Source: Conidiobolus incongruus B7586 (lineage: Eukaryota; Entomophthoromycota; Entomophthoromycetes; Entomophthorales; Conidiobolaceae). From it: a stretch of 15,986 nt of DNA. Location: assembly GCA_000697335.1 (NCBI GenBank), contig JNEM01010255.1, positions 1 through 15,986 of the forward strand. Reading direction: 5' to 3'. Positions 1-9,971 of this stretch are shown in pieces. A program made the position numbers and the translations under genes. The notes under the pieces are model-generated. The model searched no databases and was not told where the DNA came from. It was given only the letters and a program-made list of their open reading frames with translations. The stretch's first letter is position 1. The number at the start of each line of letters is the position of its first letter.

Positions 1-700
1 AAAAATATATAATATTAAAATTTTAGAGTAAAAATTATCACTCATTGTTTTATTATTTTATAATTTTATAATGGGTATTAATTTTAAAAAAATATTATAT
101 TTATAAATAATACCTGAATTATAAAAATAATTATTTGGTTATAATTCGAATATTTAATTATTATAAAATGGTTATAAGATTAAATAATCAACTGTATTTA
201 TATAAGTATAGAACAATAATATATAACATTCAAGGTTTTTAATATCAAAGCATTTTAATATTATATTAATTTAAATAATTTGAATTTGGGATAATTACAC
301 CATTCAATGATTTTTCGATAATATTTCAATAATTTTAAACTTATATATAAGTTTATATTTTTTTTATTAAAAATCAATGAATTTAATTGAATTATAATAT
401 TAATTTTATTAAATTTATTTAAAAATTTTAAATGAGATAATTTTTATAAATTATTATATTTTTTTTAATATGAATATATATAATCAACAATCATAATATA
501 ATTATAAATTAAGTTTTATAATGAATATACCAAATTAAGAATATGTTTACTATTGATGGCTGAGTTTTCAAATTATTTCTAGTAATTTTTCATTTAACAT
601 TTAATATCTCTATATTTTTATATTGACAAGTAATAATACAAAAACATAAGGGATTTTGTTTTGATAATTTAAATTTTTTAAATCAATTGAAGCTTAAACT
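1..700. other. AT-rich spacer, no gene seen
   Basis: This stretch is almost entirely A and T with short homopolymers and TTAA/ATTA-like words. No open frame of convincing composition, tRNA or long repeat was seen on either strand. It ends where the G+C content rises sharply near position 720. Confidence 0.7.
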
Positions 701-719
701 CAATAAAAGAAGGATAGAG

Positions 720-1040
720 TATTATTTTAAAGGTTGTCGACTCGGCAACCCGTCGAATGACCACAAGATAATGAGAACTCTGCGTCGGAACCGGTGGATG
801 GAAATCATTTCGAACCTTACTCTCCTAGAGACTCGCTTTGTGCGGCTCACGAAGAGGATTGCGGTGGTGAACTTAGAGATCCCAATAAAAAGGCACAAGC
901 ATTGCGAATACAAGTCAGAGGATTTTTCATGGTAGGATCAACCTGATACTAGGTGCTCCAGCAGCGGCACTGTTGAGTGTGGATACCAAGGTCATGGGTG
1001 TAGCTATTGAAAGATGCAATATGAAGAAGATAACACAAGA
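720..1040. other. Higher-GC coding-like island, probably an eroded gene
   Basis: The base composition jumps from very AT-rich to roughly half G+C, with many CpG dinucleotides near 737-790. On the plus strand one frame is open without an ATG from about 761 to 943, and a different frame is open from about 950 to its stop near 1050. Their amino-acid make-up is mixed and protein-like, rich in Asp, Glu, Gly and Ala rather than Lys/Asn/Ile. The ATG-led frame starting within the preceding AT-rich sequence has poorer composition and looks accidental. I do not recognise a family. The split across frames suggests a relic, although an exon of a gene with unseen introns cannot be excluded. It may belong with the second island at 1200-1510. 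Confidence 0.4.
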
Positions 1041-1199
1041 TTTATTTAACTGAAAATCCTCATTGTATAAAAGGAGGAAAATTTTTGAAATAAGAGCAGT
1101 TTTTTTGGTTTATACATTACTTTAATTGATATTTGTTCAAAACTTTATATTTACTGATTAAAAATGACTTCTAGTGATGTAAATTCTAAAAAATATTCA

Positions 1200-1510
1200 C
1201 CATATTGAAACCATTGGAACTGTAGATAGTGGAAGTTTACAACGGGCACTGCCTCAAAGATCTCAATAAATCCCATCATTAAAGAACTGAATCATTTGAC
1301 CTAATTTATCAATTTTGTTTGAATAACTTGGCCGAGATAAAATCAGGTCAGTTAATCGCTGTCGATCCACGCACAGTGGCATATACATCCAATTCACACA
1401 CCATGCTTGCGACTCAGCTAATCTGTCTAGTCCTAAATGTACTAACCGTCCTTGGAATTGGTGACTTGACCTCCTTGATCCTGGCCAGCATTACCAAGCG
1501 CGTGACAATT
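1200..1510. other. Second higher-GC coding-like island, probably a relic
   Basis: A moderately G+C-rich stretch with a plus-strand frame open through 1319-1597. The frame has no ATG at its upstream end (it begins with TTG). Its informative part, up to about 1510, includes a hydrophobic run of Leu, Val and Ile around 1410-1500, and after that it reads into AT-rich spacer. No domain or motif is recognised and the minus strand gives only shorter interrupted frames. The composition matches the island at 720-1040, so both may be remains of one gene of about 0.8 kb. Without a homologue this is no more than a coding-like fossil of unknown family. Confidence 0.35.
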
Positions 1511-4500
1511 ATTTTATTAAATGCTTTATTAATCTCAAAAATTCAAAAAAAATATATATTGAAATTATTAAATATATACAAATTTTTATTTAAATAATCT
1601 CATGATAAAAAATTTTTAAAAATATTTAACTTCATTTAGAAATCAATATATATAATATTTTCCTGATATTATGAGGGAAATATAAAAAATAATATTATAG
1701 CTATATTTAGCGATTACAATAGTATTAAAAAATATATTACCTCTTTGAAATATATTTTACACTTTTATACAGTTTTATTGACTTAATAAATAAGATTTTT
1801 TAAATATAATAATGAAATAAATTTTAAAAGAATTAATCATCTAAAAATTCATATTATTTAAAATTATTAATCTCTTTCAATATTGTAAATTATATTCTTT
1901 TTTTAAATAAAAATTGATGATAATACATATTATTTTAATAATATCATAATTTAATTATTAAAACTAATTTTATAATACTTATTAAAACTATATTAATTTA
2001 AATTATTTTTTTTTAAAAAAAAATATTAAATTAATATTTAATTAATAAATTTTTATATATTTATGATTATTAAATTACATAATTTTAATACTAATATTGG
2101 TAAACATTAATAATAATAAAAAAGTGATCTATTTTGAATATAAAAAGAGTAATTTAGATTGACATATTAACTTAATGGTATTATATAGATGCATAATTAT
2201 AAGTAAAACAATAATTTTGATTGAAGAAAGCGGAAATTAATAATAAAAATGGTCAGATGAAATATCAAAGTTAACTAATTGTACAGATTCCTTTAAGAGA
2301 TAAAGTTCATATTTCCTCATATTATTTAACAATGTAATAAGTTTAATAAAAGAAATTTAATTGGATAATCAAGATTACTTTTAATTATTCCTGAAACTAT
2401 TAAATTTTTTAAAACAAGGATCAAAATTATAAAATTAAGTAAAATTTAATTTTATTATTTATATTTTTATTGAATAAAAAAAATATTAATATGATCATTT
2501 GCATCCTTTTAATGTGTCCTAAGCAAAGTTTCTTAATGAATAAATAATAAGTAATAAATATTTGTTTTTAATTATTGAACCTTGAAATCATTATCCTTAA
2601 AACATTTATAATCATTGAAGATAATGTACATATGTTAAATTGAATGAAAATTTTTGGTTTGAAACCTAATACTTAGAAAAGTATTATGTTTCGAGAAATA
2701 TTTTTAATAAGAGACGAATCCAAATTTAGCAAGGTTTAGTTCGAATGATTAATAATTATCATCGCCTTAAAGTTATTTCAATTGATCTTGCAAAGAAATT
2801 AATAAAAATTAAAACAATATAAGTCCTTGCTCTTTATTAAAACTCTTATTTGACTTGTTCTTTCATAAAGGAATTTTTTTCTATGTTATAACCAATTCAA
2901 AGTGAAATTGAAGTGTGATGCTTCATAATTGTAATAATATTCTTTCATTTCTTACTACTTTAATTAGTGATCCTTAAACTCAACTTCATATTATAAAAGT
3001 TTCTTTGGACATAATAACGTCAGTTATTATTAATATTAAAACTTATATTAAATTAGAAAATTTTAATAAAGTATTAACTTACATACATTGATGAATACTT
3101 AGCCTCAAAATTATTTTAAAAAATTTTTGAATTAATTTTGCATTAATAAAATTAAAAAAAATTGTTAATTAACTAATTAACTAATAAATAAATCATTATT
3201 TATTCATTAAATTTTTATTAGATTCTTAGAATCTTTTCCTTATTTGAGAATTTTTTATATATTTAATTTATCAATCAAAATTTAAGATATTAAGTTTATT
3301 ATTAAAATATTAATCTATAATTAAATTAATATGATATAAGGAAATAAAAGTTAAATTTAAATTTTTAATTATTAAAATAATATTAAATTTTAATTAATAT
3401 ATTTGTTATTAATTTAAATTATATTATATATATATATTTTTTAATAGTTAACGAATAGCAAAAAATTATATATAATTAACTAATAAATTATAAATAGTTA
3501 ATTGAAATATATAAATATATATATATTTGAGAATTTTAAGATAATAGTGATAATAAGCGACATAATAAATACTTTTTATAATTTATATATTTAAGTACTA
3601 TTGCTTCAACAATGGTATTTCAGTTAAGCTACTTTGTAAATAAAGAAACTCATATAAAAAGTAGTTCGATATATAAAACAATTTATTTTATCTCAATTTC
3701 ATGTAATTGTTATTATAAATATGTAGTCAAATATTTATTAATTTTGATATTTTAAGATTGAAATTAATTTTAATATTAAATAACTAAATATATATAAAAC
3801 TGATCTTAAATAATAAATAATAAATAATTTTTATATTATATTAATTAATTTTGGATTAGCTATATTTTAAAGAATTATTTATTTAAATTTGATTTAATTT
3901 GAAATTTAAAGTGAAAGACAATAACTAAATTAAGTTAAAATGAATAGTTTTTCTTTCTTTCAGAAACTAAGGGATTGAAACAATAATTTGATGTACGAAT
4001 TATAATTGGATGAAAAATAAAAATTATTACATATTGTTTATCAAAATACCTGATACATAATAAATTTTCTATTAATAATCAACTAATATAGCTTATTTTG
4101 GATAAATTAAGATGTCAGTATAATTAAAAACTTTACATATATAATAACAACATGATAACAAAAATAATACTTTTTAAAGTAATATTTTTGTTAGTTTCAG
4201 GGATTAGATACAATGTACAAAAAATTTCTTTTTCGATTTTGAATAAAATGCAAAAATTGTAATATAATAAAAATTTTATTTTTTTTTCAATTAAAATTAT
4301 TTTTATGATGTAATAATATTTTTTTTTGATTATAAAATTACTTTCAAATAAATTTTAATTTTTTATTATTTAAAATATGCATAATTATTAAATGAAATAT
4401 ATACATATATTTATAATTATTATTTTAATTAATAAATAATTATTACAATTTGATATTTAAATTTCACAATGACTAAATTGAAATATCTAATAATTAAATC

Positions 4501-4680
4501 ATTTATTACAATTTTTTTATTATTAAAACTTAGTAATTTTAATGTAATAATTAATCTAAATTTGTTTTTAACTTAATTATTACTTAATTATTTATATCCC
4601 CTAAGAATTTTCGATTCAGAACAATTGTAGATAATACCTAATATATTTTAAATTTCACAATGTATTAAATAAGAGAAAAA
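1511..4680. other. Long AT-rich intergenic desert
   Basis: About 3.2 kb with no credible gene on either strand. Homopolymers, short TA runs (for example near 3424-3440 and 3513-3526) and TTAA-type words dominate. The part around 2220-3010 is slightly less AT-rich and may hide very old eroded sequence, but every frame is densely stopped and nothing is recognisable. No tRNA cloverleaf or long direct repeat was seen. Confidence 0.65.
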
Positions 4681-4684
4681 ATTA

Positions 4685-4711
4685 ATATATATATATATAT
4701 ATATATATATA
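4685..4711. repeat. (AT)13 microsatellite upstream of the beta-barrel gene
   Basis: An uninterrupted run of alternating A and T of 27 bases, ending 51 bases before the ATG at 4763. It lies where a TATA element would be expected and may serve as one, but the same kind of run also occurs in plain spacer, so a promoter role is only a possibility. Confidence 0.8.
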
Positions 4712-4762
4712 ACAATGATTTTAAGATTAATATTAATAAAATATAAATAATTCTTTTAAATA

Positions 4763-5176
4763 ATGGTAAAAATTTTATTTATTTATTTAATATTATTGAA
4801 TATATTTCATATTCAATTAGCTTATGAACAATTAAGAGGGGATCAAATAGTCACTTGGCACGATTATGAAGGAATGGATGATTTTAGTAAGAAAAATCCT
4901 CCTAGTTGTGGCTATGACTACAATAAGTTAGATCTAACTAGAGTTACAGCTGTTGAAGGACTATCTAAGTCGCAATGTGGTAGTTGTTTAGAAGTAAGCA
5001 ATCCTAATAATACTGCAAATTCAGTTTATGTTCTTGTGATTGATACTGGTGGCAGAGGGTTGGATTTGAGTGAGTCAGCCTTCATCAAAGTATTTAATAC
5101 ATCTGATTTTCCTTCTAGAGCAACTTGGAAACCTGTAAATAATTTTCATTGTAATGGAATACTGAAAGGTTACTGA
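4763..5176 (+). CDS. Secreted double-psi beta-barrel (RlpA/expansin-like) small protein
   Basis: A 137-residue intronless protein. Residues 1-20 form a signal peptide (a Lys followed by an Ile/Leu/Phe-rich core, with a likely cut after Ala20). The mature part has the layout of a single double-psi beta-barrel domain of the RlpA/barwin/expansin fold: a Val-Thr-Trp strand near 30-32, a Cys-Gly at 49-50, a Cys-Gly-Ser-Cys motif at 72-75, a Val-Ile-Asp at 92-94 followed by Asp-Leu-Ser at 101-103, and a Thr-Trp-Lys at 121-123. Four cysteines (49, 72, 75, 130) could make two disulfides. N-glycosylation sequons occur at Asn82 and Asn112. There is no second carbohydrate-binding domain as in full expansins, and no His-Phe-Asp catalytic motif is seen, so wall loosening or glucan hydrolysis cannot be claimed. 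Related fungal single-domain proteins are secreted, some linked to wall or host interaction. The ATG is the first in frame; coding G+C is well above both flanks. An AATAAA lies at 5262-5267. Confidence 0.75.
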   Translation: MVKILFIYLILLNIFHIQLAYEQLRGDQIVTWHDYEGMDDFSKKNPPSCGYDYNKLDLTRVTAVEGLSKSQCGSCLEVSNPNNTANSVYVLVIDTGGRGLDLSESAFIKVFNTSDFPSRATWKPVNNFHCNGILKGY

Positions 5177-7228
5177 GTTCAAAAAATAATAATATAAAAC
5201 TAATGGTATCAATATTTGATCCTATTTCGGTTCTATTGAATTTGTATATAATAGATTTTTAAATAAATTAATAAGATATATTAAGAAATATATTAATAAT
5301 ATAATTTCAATTAATCTAAATGTATATTATTTTTTTATAAAAATTTAGTTTTGATTACTAATGATCAAAAGGTACAAATTATATTTAAATAATTAAAATA
5401 ATAGTTTTATTATGCAATTTTTTTTATAATTTTTAATTTTAAATTTACGAATAATAATTATTCTTAAACAATTAAATAAATATTATGAAAAATTTGATAG
5501 GTTTATTATACGCTTAACTGGATTTAAATTAAAAACAATTCCTTTGAATTTACCAAATATGTATATATGTTTATACTGCATATTATAAATATAGTATTAA
5601 ATACAGAGCTATTAGAATCGTCATCAAATTAACACTAATTTGCATATTTCTTTTCATATAATTGAAACCTTAACAATTTTATTTCCAAATCAAATTTACA
5701 CTCTTAAATCCAAAATTTGAAATTTTCATTTTATGCAATTTAAATTTAAGTTCATAATTTTCCAATAGTTATTCATATACTAAATGTAATTTTAATATAT
5801 TGTAATTTAAAATTCATAATTTTTGAATATTTAGATAATATTTGCATTTTTCTTTAATTAAAAAAAGACTTGATATTATCTAATTTAAATAATATTTTAT
5901 AATTTAATTTATATCAGTTATTCAGAATTTAATTAATTCTTAGATAATTTTAAGAAATTTATTATATATTAATTAATATTTTAATATAATCCAATTGTAT
6001 AATTTTGGTAAAACTAATATAATTATTCAAATGTAAGTTATTTTATTTTTAAAAAAAATCACAAAAATATAATTATTTATTTCTTATTATTTTAAATTAA
6101 TCCAATAAATATTAAGTTGATTTATAATTAATTAAAATCATAAATTAATTAGTATTTTAAGAATAATTGATATCAAACTTCAGACGAGAATACCACATAA
6201 ATTCAAACGATTTATAGTGAATATTTTAAGCGATTGATTAACCGAATTTGAAAATAACTTATCATACACATAGTATCAATTGATTAATTTCCAAATTAGA
6301 AATATCATTATTATAAATTCATCATTTATAATTGACATGTTCAATAGATTTATTAGTTAATTCGGCATTCTTAATATTAATAATTAAATATTTTTGATTT
6401 CATTTTTTTATCTTGATCCAACTAATATATTCATCTTGAATAGTCAAATATAATATTATATACTTTTATTTAATTAAATAATTGAAAAAATAAATAGATT
6501 TCACTTGTATTAAAATTATTAAGTCAAATTATTGAAATAACATTTTAAGAATATATGATATCTATATATTAATTAATTAATTAATTAATTATTAAATGAA
6601 ATTTAAAAATTCAAATAAATTAATAATTAAAATCAAGAAATAAATTAACTTAATATATTATATGTATAGTGTTTAATTACAATATTACAATTCAAACCAA
6701 AAATAAAGTTAACATAATTATATATATATAATCAAATGAATGTATGTTAAAAGCTGACCTTTAATCAAAAATCAATGTTTAATTGTAAAGCAGATTAAAT
6801 GGATTTCTAGGCTATGTCCTACAATTTTAAATCAATTTTACTCCTAAAGCAAAATAAAAATTTAGTTTGAGAGTGTTTCACTGTTTTAATGATGTAGATT
6901 AACCAATAATCAATGATCTCGTCATAAATTTATAAAGATCAACTTTGGTTACATAAAAATTAATCAAATTTGGAAATTCAAATTTCAACTATTTGGTGGC
7001 AAATGCAGCTTGACTTTTATTTGGTTCATCTTGTATTCAAGGCGAATGTGTTCTCAGCCAGATACAAAGAATACAATTGATTTCATTCAGCGTATCAGCC
7101 ATAATACCACTGCACATCTTTTGTCTAATTACTCAAAGTCATGTAATTTATCTCTTCACTCAACTACGTTTCAAACTAAGCCATAATGTTTGTTGATTTT
7201 TAATTCAATGTACTGGCAACGGGCAAGA
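5177..7228. other. AT-rich intergenic region with a less AT-rich promoter-proximal part
   Basis: From 5177 to about 6740 this is AT-rich spacer with an AATAAA at 5262-5267 that probably ends the preceding gene, plus ATTA and TA simple repeats. From about 6740 to 7228 the G+C content rises and runs of A/T shorten, which looks like upstream regulatory DNA of the serine-rich gene. One CCAAT word lies at 6903-6907. No open frame of protein-like composition or RNA gene was seen. Confidence 0.55.
6568..6591. repeat. (AATT)n simple repeat
   Basis: About six tandem copies of a four-base AATT unit over 24 bases. It is an ordinary low-complexity microsatellite in AT-rich spacer. Confidence 0.8.
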
Positions 7229-7237
7229 TATAAATAG
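7229..7237 (+). promoter_or_regulatory. TATA box of the serine-rich secreted protein gene
   Basis: The sequence TATAAATAG begins 87 bases before the ATG at 7316 and stands in a less AT-rich context, so it is not just background. The same spacing (89 and 88 bases) is found for TATA elements of the two Tyr/Asp repeat genes at 11338 and 15736, which strengthens the call. Confidence 0.7.
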
Positions 7238-7315
7238 TCTGAAATAATTTCAAACTTTAACTAAATCTAATTGTATTTTGAGTTTTGTTCTAATTTGATC
7301 TACTCAAAATTCATC

Positions 7316-8614
7316 ATGAACTCAGTTTTTTACACTATTGTTGCCCTATTATTAACTCAGGGATCTTTAGCATTTGATCCTTTAGGTTTATGGGGATCAT
7401 CAACTCCCAAAGCTACTACCGCAGGATCTTCATTGAACACTGGTAGTAGCAGTTTAGGATCAATGTTCCCTCTTGGTCCAAGTGTTCCAAGTGCTCCGAA
7501 AAGCGGATCATCCTCAGGAAGCGACGGTTTTAAGGGTCCAATGGCTCCTCCTCCAACTACTACATCATATCACTCTGCTTCCACATCAACTAGTATTTCG
7601 GGTGCTTCACCATCTCATACACCATCTACTTCAAGTTCTTCTAATGACGATGACGACGACGATGATGATGATGACTATCCATCAAAATCTTCCAGTTCAG
7701 GGTCATTAGGTTCAAGTGCACACTTACCTCCTATCTCACCATCGACTGGAGGATTAGGAAGTCATCTTCCTCCAATTTCGCCTCTTTCCCATTCATCTAC
7801 TTCACCTTTGAGTTTTGGGTCTGGATCAGGATCAAGTTCAAGCTTAAGCTCTGGTTCCAAATCCAGCAGTTCAAGTGGAAAGGATGATGAAGATAGTGAT
7901 GACGATGATCTAGATGATATTTTAGGAACATCTTCATCCAAACCATCAAGTAGTACTTCTTCAGCTAGTAGTACGTCATCAGGAGGATTCCACTTACCTT
8001 CCTTAAGCTCGTTTATGCCAAGCTTCGGATTAGGCAGCTCTGGTAGTTCTTCATCTTCATCTCCATCTGCATCTAGCTCAAGTACACCCAGTTCTTCTAG
8101 TCTTTCTGGATCATCTGGATCATCTGGATTCCATCCATTATCTTTTTCACCACTTGGAAGCTCTTCTTCATCCAGCTTAGGATCAAGTAGTTTAGGCAGT
8201 TCAAGTGGCTTAGGCGGCTTAGGTGGTTCAAGTAGTTTAGGTAGTTCAAGTGGCTTAGGCGGCTTAGGTAGTTCAAGTAGTCTGAGTAGTTCAAGTGGAT
8301 CAAGTTCATTCCCACCTCGGCCACCTTCATTTGGACCTCCAGGGGTTTCAAATCCTGCTTCGAGACTCTCTCCTACCCCCATAGGACCTGCTCCTGGGGG
8401 TGGATTAGCAGGTACTCAGGATATTTTTTGGGCGCTGAAGGCCAATCCAGAATTTGCAAAAATTCATAATGATCCTTTGTGGGCATTAAAAGCCAATCCA
8501 GAATTTGCAAAGATTCATGATGATCCTTTATGGGCAACTAAGCAATCACCCATAATACCTACAACTATCCCAAATCCATCTCCACTGTCATCATCCCTAT
8601 CCCTTTCAAAATAA
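7316..8614 (+). CDS. Secreted serine-rich low-complexity protein with Asp tracts and C-terminal 17-mer repeats
   Basis: A 432-residue intronless protein. The ATG at 7316 is preferred over the upstream TTG of the same frame because it places a clean signal peptide (residues 1-19, cut after Ser-Leu-Ala) at the N-terminus. The mature chain is dominated by Ser, Gly, Pro, Thr and Leu and has no cysteine. Ten Asp in a row occupy residues 111-120, and a second Asp/Glu/Ser acidic block spans 190-201. A short His-Leu-Pro-Pro-Ile-Ser-Pro motif occurs twice near 133-160. Residues 290-328 are an exact in-phase 15-residue Ser/Gly/Leu repeat. Near the C-terminus (372-405) a 17-residue unit, WALKANPEFAKIHNDPL, is repeated with one change. 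There is no hydrophobic tail for a GPI anchor and no Lys-Arg processing site. Such chains are typical of O-glycosylated wall, mucilage or adhesive proteins, but no family is recognised. AATAAA lies at 8726-8731. Confidence 0.85.
   Translation: MNSVFYTIVALLLTQGSLAFDPLGLWGSSTPKATTAGSSLNTGSSSLGSMFPLGPSVPSAPKSGSSSGSDGFKGPMAPPPTTTSYHSASTSTSISGASPSHTPSTSSSSNDDDDDDDDDDYPSKSSSSGSLGSSAHLPPISPSTGGLGSHLPPISPLSHSSTSPLSFGSGSGSSSSLSSGSKSSSSSGKDDEDSDDDDLDDILGTSSSKPSSSTSSASSTSSGGFHLPSLSSFMPSFGLGSSGSSSSSSPSASSSSTPSSSSLSGSSGSSGFHPLSFSPLGSSSSSSLGSSSLGSSSGLGGLGGSSSLGSSSGLGGLGSSSSLSSSSGSSSFPPRPPSFGPPGVSNPASRLSPTPIGPAPGGGLAGTQDIFWALKANPEFAKIHNDPLWALKANPEFAKIHDDPLWATKQSPIIPTTIPNPSPLSSSLSLSK
8183..8299 (+). repeat. 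In-phase 45-base coding repeat (2.6 copies)
   Basis: Two full units (8183-8227 and 8228-8272) and a partial third (8273-8299) encode Ser-Ser-Ser-Leu-Gly-Ser-Ser-Ser-Gly-Leu-Gly-Gly-Leu-Gly-Gly/Ser. The first two units differ at only two bases, so they are a recent slippage or unequal-exchange product. The copy number is a likely site of length variation between strains. Confidence 0.85.
8429..8530 (+). repeat. Two tandem 51-base units encoding a 17-residue motif
   Basis: The units 8429-8479 and 8480-8530 each encode Trp-Ala-Leu-Lys-Ala-Asn-Pro-Glu-Phe-Ala-Lys-Ile-His-Asn/Asp-Asp-Pro-Leu. A third Trp-Ala begins at 8531 but then diverges. The protein is nearly identical between units, while several synonymous third positions differ. 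This is the only part of the serine-rich protein with normal globular-type composition. Confidence 0.9.
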
Positions 8615-9866
8615 TTCATGATTACTAGTCAGTTTTAATTATATTCCGTATACTTTTATATTATCCATATTAATATCTTTTTTATTTTATTTTTATTAAT
8701 CAAATGTATTTTTATAATTTTTTATAATAAAACTAATAAAAAAAATTTATTTTTATTTTTATAATATTATAAAAATAAATTTTATAATTAATTTAATAGA
8801 ATAAATATATATTTTAAAAAATTTATTATAAATAATTAATTTATTTTAAATAATATTTTGTTTTTCTCAATTTTGAAAATCAAATTGGAATTTATTAAAT
8901 TAGCCACATAAAATTTTTAAATCAATTTAATTCAATATTTTATAGAGTTGATTTTTTTTACATAATTATATTGAGTATTATTTATTATTAATATTAAAAT
9001 ATATATTATTTCTAATAATCATTCAATTTTTCACTTTAACTATAGCAGAGGTAAATGTGTTGATAAGAATAATTAAGAAATTGTTATCATCAAATTAGTT
9101 TGTCTAGTTTTAATTAAATTGAAGTTGCTAATGTTGTCGCATATAAATACATTATAAACAAATTGTATTATATTATATAAATTATAGTCGGATCCATGAC
9201 ATATTATTAATTTAATAGTCTAATAATACATATTTAGAATCAACAATTCATATAGGCTTGAATCGTTTATATTATCAATAGTTTTTTTAATAATTTCAAC
9301 ACAATTTATATTAACCTTCAGTTAAATTATTATTAATTTATAAATTTATATACTTCATATATATTTTATTTATCCAAACTGTAATAATTAGTTAATGACT
9401 GTCAACTAATACACTTTTACTAAGCGTTTAGTACTTAAAATATTTTATTCAATATTATTTAAAAGTTGAAAAAATAAAAAATTAAAATATATAAAAATAA
9501 TAAATATACATATTTTATAATTATTAATATTGGAATTGTACGAGTTAAAATTTTATTAGATAATTAATATTATATAATAAAATTAATTCGAATGCTATAA
9601 GCCATATAAAATTATATATAATTTAATGAATATAAAATATTAAATTTAATAATATTATGATAAAGTATTATTGGTATTTAGATAAAAAACACATATATTT
9701 TAAAAATAAATATTAAAGTATATAATGTAGTAAGAAAGACTAGAAGAAATTAAAAAATTAAAAAAATAAGATTAAAAAAAAGAAGAATAAAATAAGAAAA
9801 TAATTATCAGGTTAATGACTAGAAAAAGTTAAAGATTTATATTTAATATTAATTGACTAACGTCAT
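8615..9866. other. AT-rich intergenic region, no gene seen
   Basis: After the stop codon there is an AATAAA at 8726-8731 that probably ends the serine-rich mRNA. The rest is AT-rich spacer with no credible frame or RNA fold. An A/G-dominated tract on the plus strand lies at about 9728-9801, just upstream of the tRNA. Confidence 0.6.
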
Positions 9867-9938
9867 GGCTTCATGGTCTAGTGGTATGATTCCCGCTTTG
9901 GGTGCGGGAGGTCACGGGTTCAATTCCCGTTGGAGCCC
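9867..9938 (+). tRNA. tRNA-Pro (anticodon UGG)
   Basis: A complete 72-base cloverleaf without intron. The acceptor stem is 9867-9873 with 9931-9937 (one G-U pair) and the discriminator is C9938. The anticodon stem CCCGC/GCGGG (9892-9896 and 9904-9908) carries a seven-base loop TTTGGGT with anticodon TGG at 9899-9901. The T arm is ACGGG/CCCGT around the loop TTCAATT. The D stem is short (three pairs, one of them G-U). Internal RNA polymerase III signals are present: an A box beginning near 9874 (TGGTCTAGTGG) and a B box GGTTCAATTCC at 9917-9927. CCA is not encoded, as expected for a eukaryotic nuclear gene. Confidence 0.97.
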
Positions 9939-9946
9939 AAACCAAA

Positions 9947-9951
9947 TTTTT
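9947..9951 (+). terminator. Pol III terminator of tRNA-Pro
   Basis: A run of five T on the coding strand begins nine bases after the tRNA 3' end, followed by further T runs at about 9955-9970. Such T runs end RNA polymerase III transcription. Confidence 0.75.
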
Positions 9952-9971
9952 AAATTTTCTCAAATTTTTTT

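Noticed and set aside
687-935. 82-codon plus-strand frame
   Set aside because: It begins in AT-rich spacer and has a Lys/Arg/Ile-heavy composition. Another frame over the same island looks more protein-like, so neither is called as a gene.
935-970. Very short intron that might join frames in the first island
   Set aside because: Candidate GT-AG spans of 21-33 bases are too short for normal splicing and each leads to an early stop.
2640-2960. Possible second transposase remnant
   Set aside because: A few frames give short charged stretches, but no DDE or helix-turn-helix motif could be identified and stops are dense.
7271-7315. Upstream extension of the serine-rich protein to a TTG start
   Set aside because: TTG is not a likely eukaryotic start, and the ATG at 7316 gives a standard signal peptide at the right distance from the TATA box.
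7762-8382. 206-codon minus-strand frame opposite the serine-rich gene
   Set aside because: A Leu/Pro/Glu-rich shadow caused by the Ser/Gly codons of the real gene. It has no promoter or signal features.
8429-8530. Pheromone-precursor interpretation of the tandem 17-mers
   Set aside because: No dibasic processing sites or dipeptide spacers flank the units, and no prenylation motif is present.
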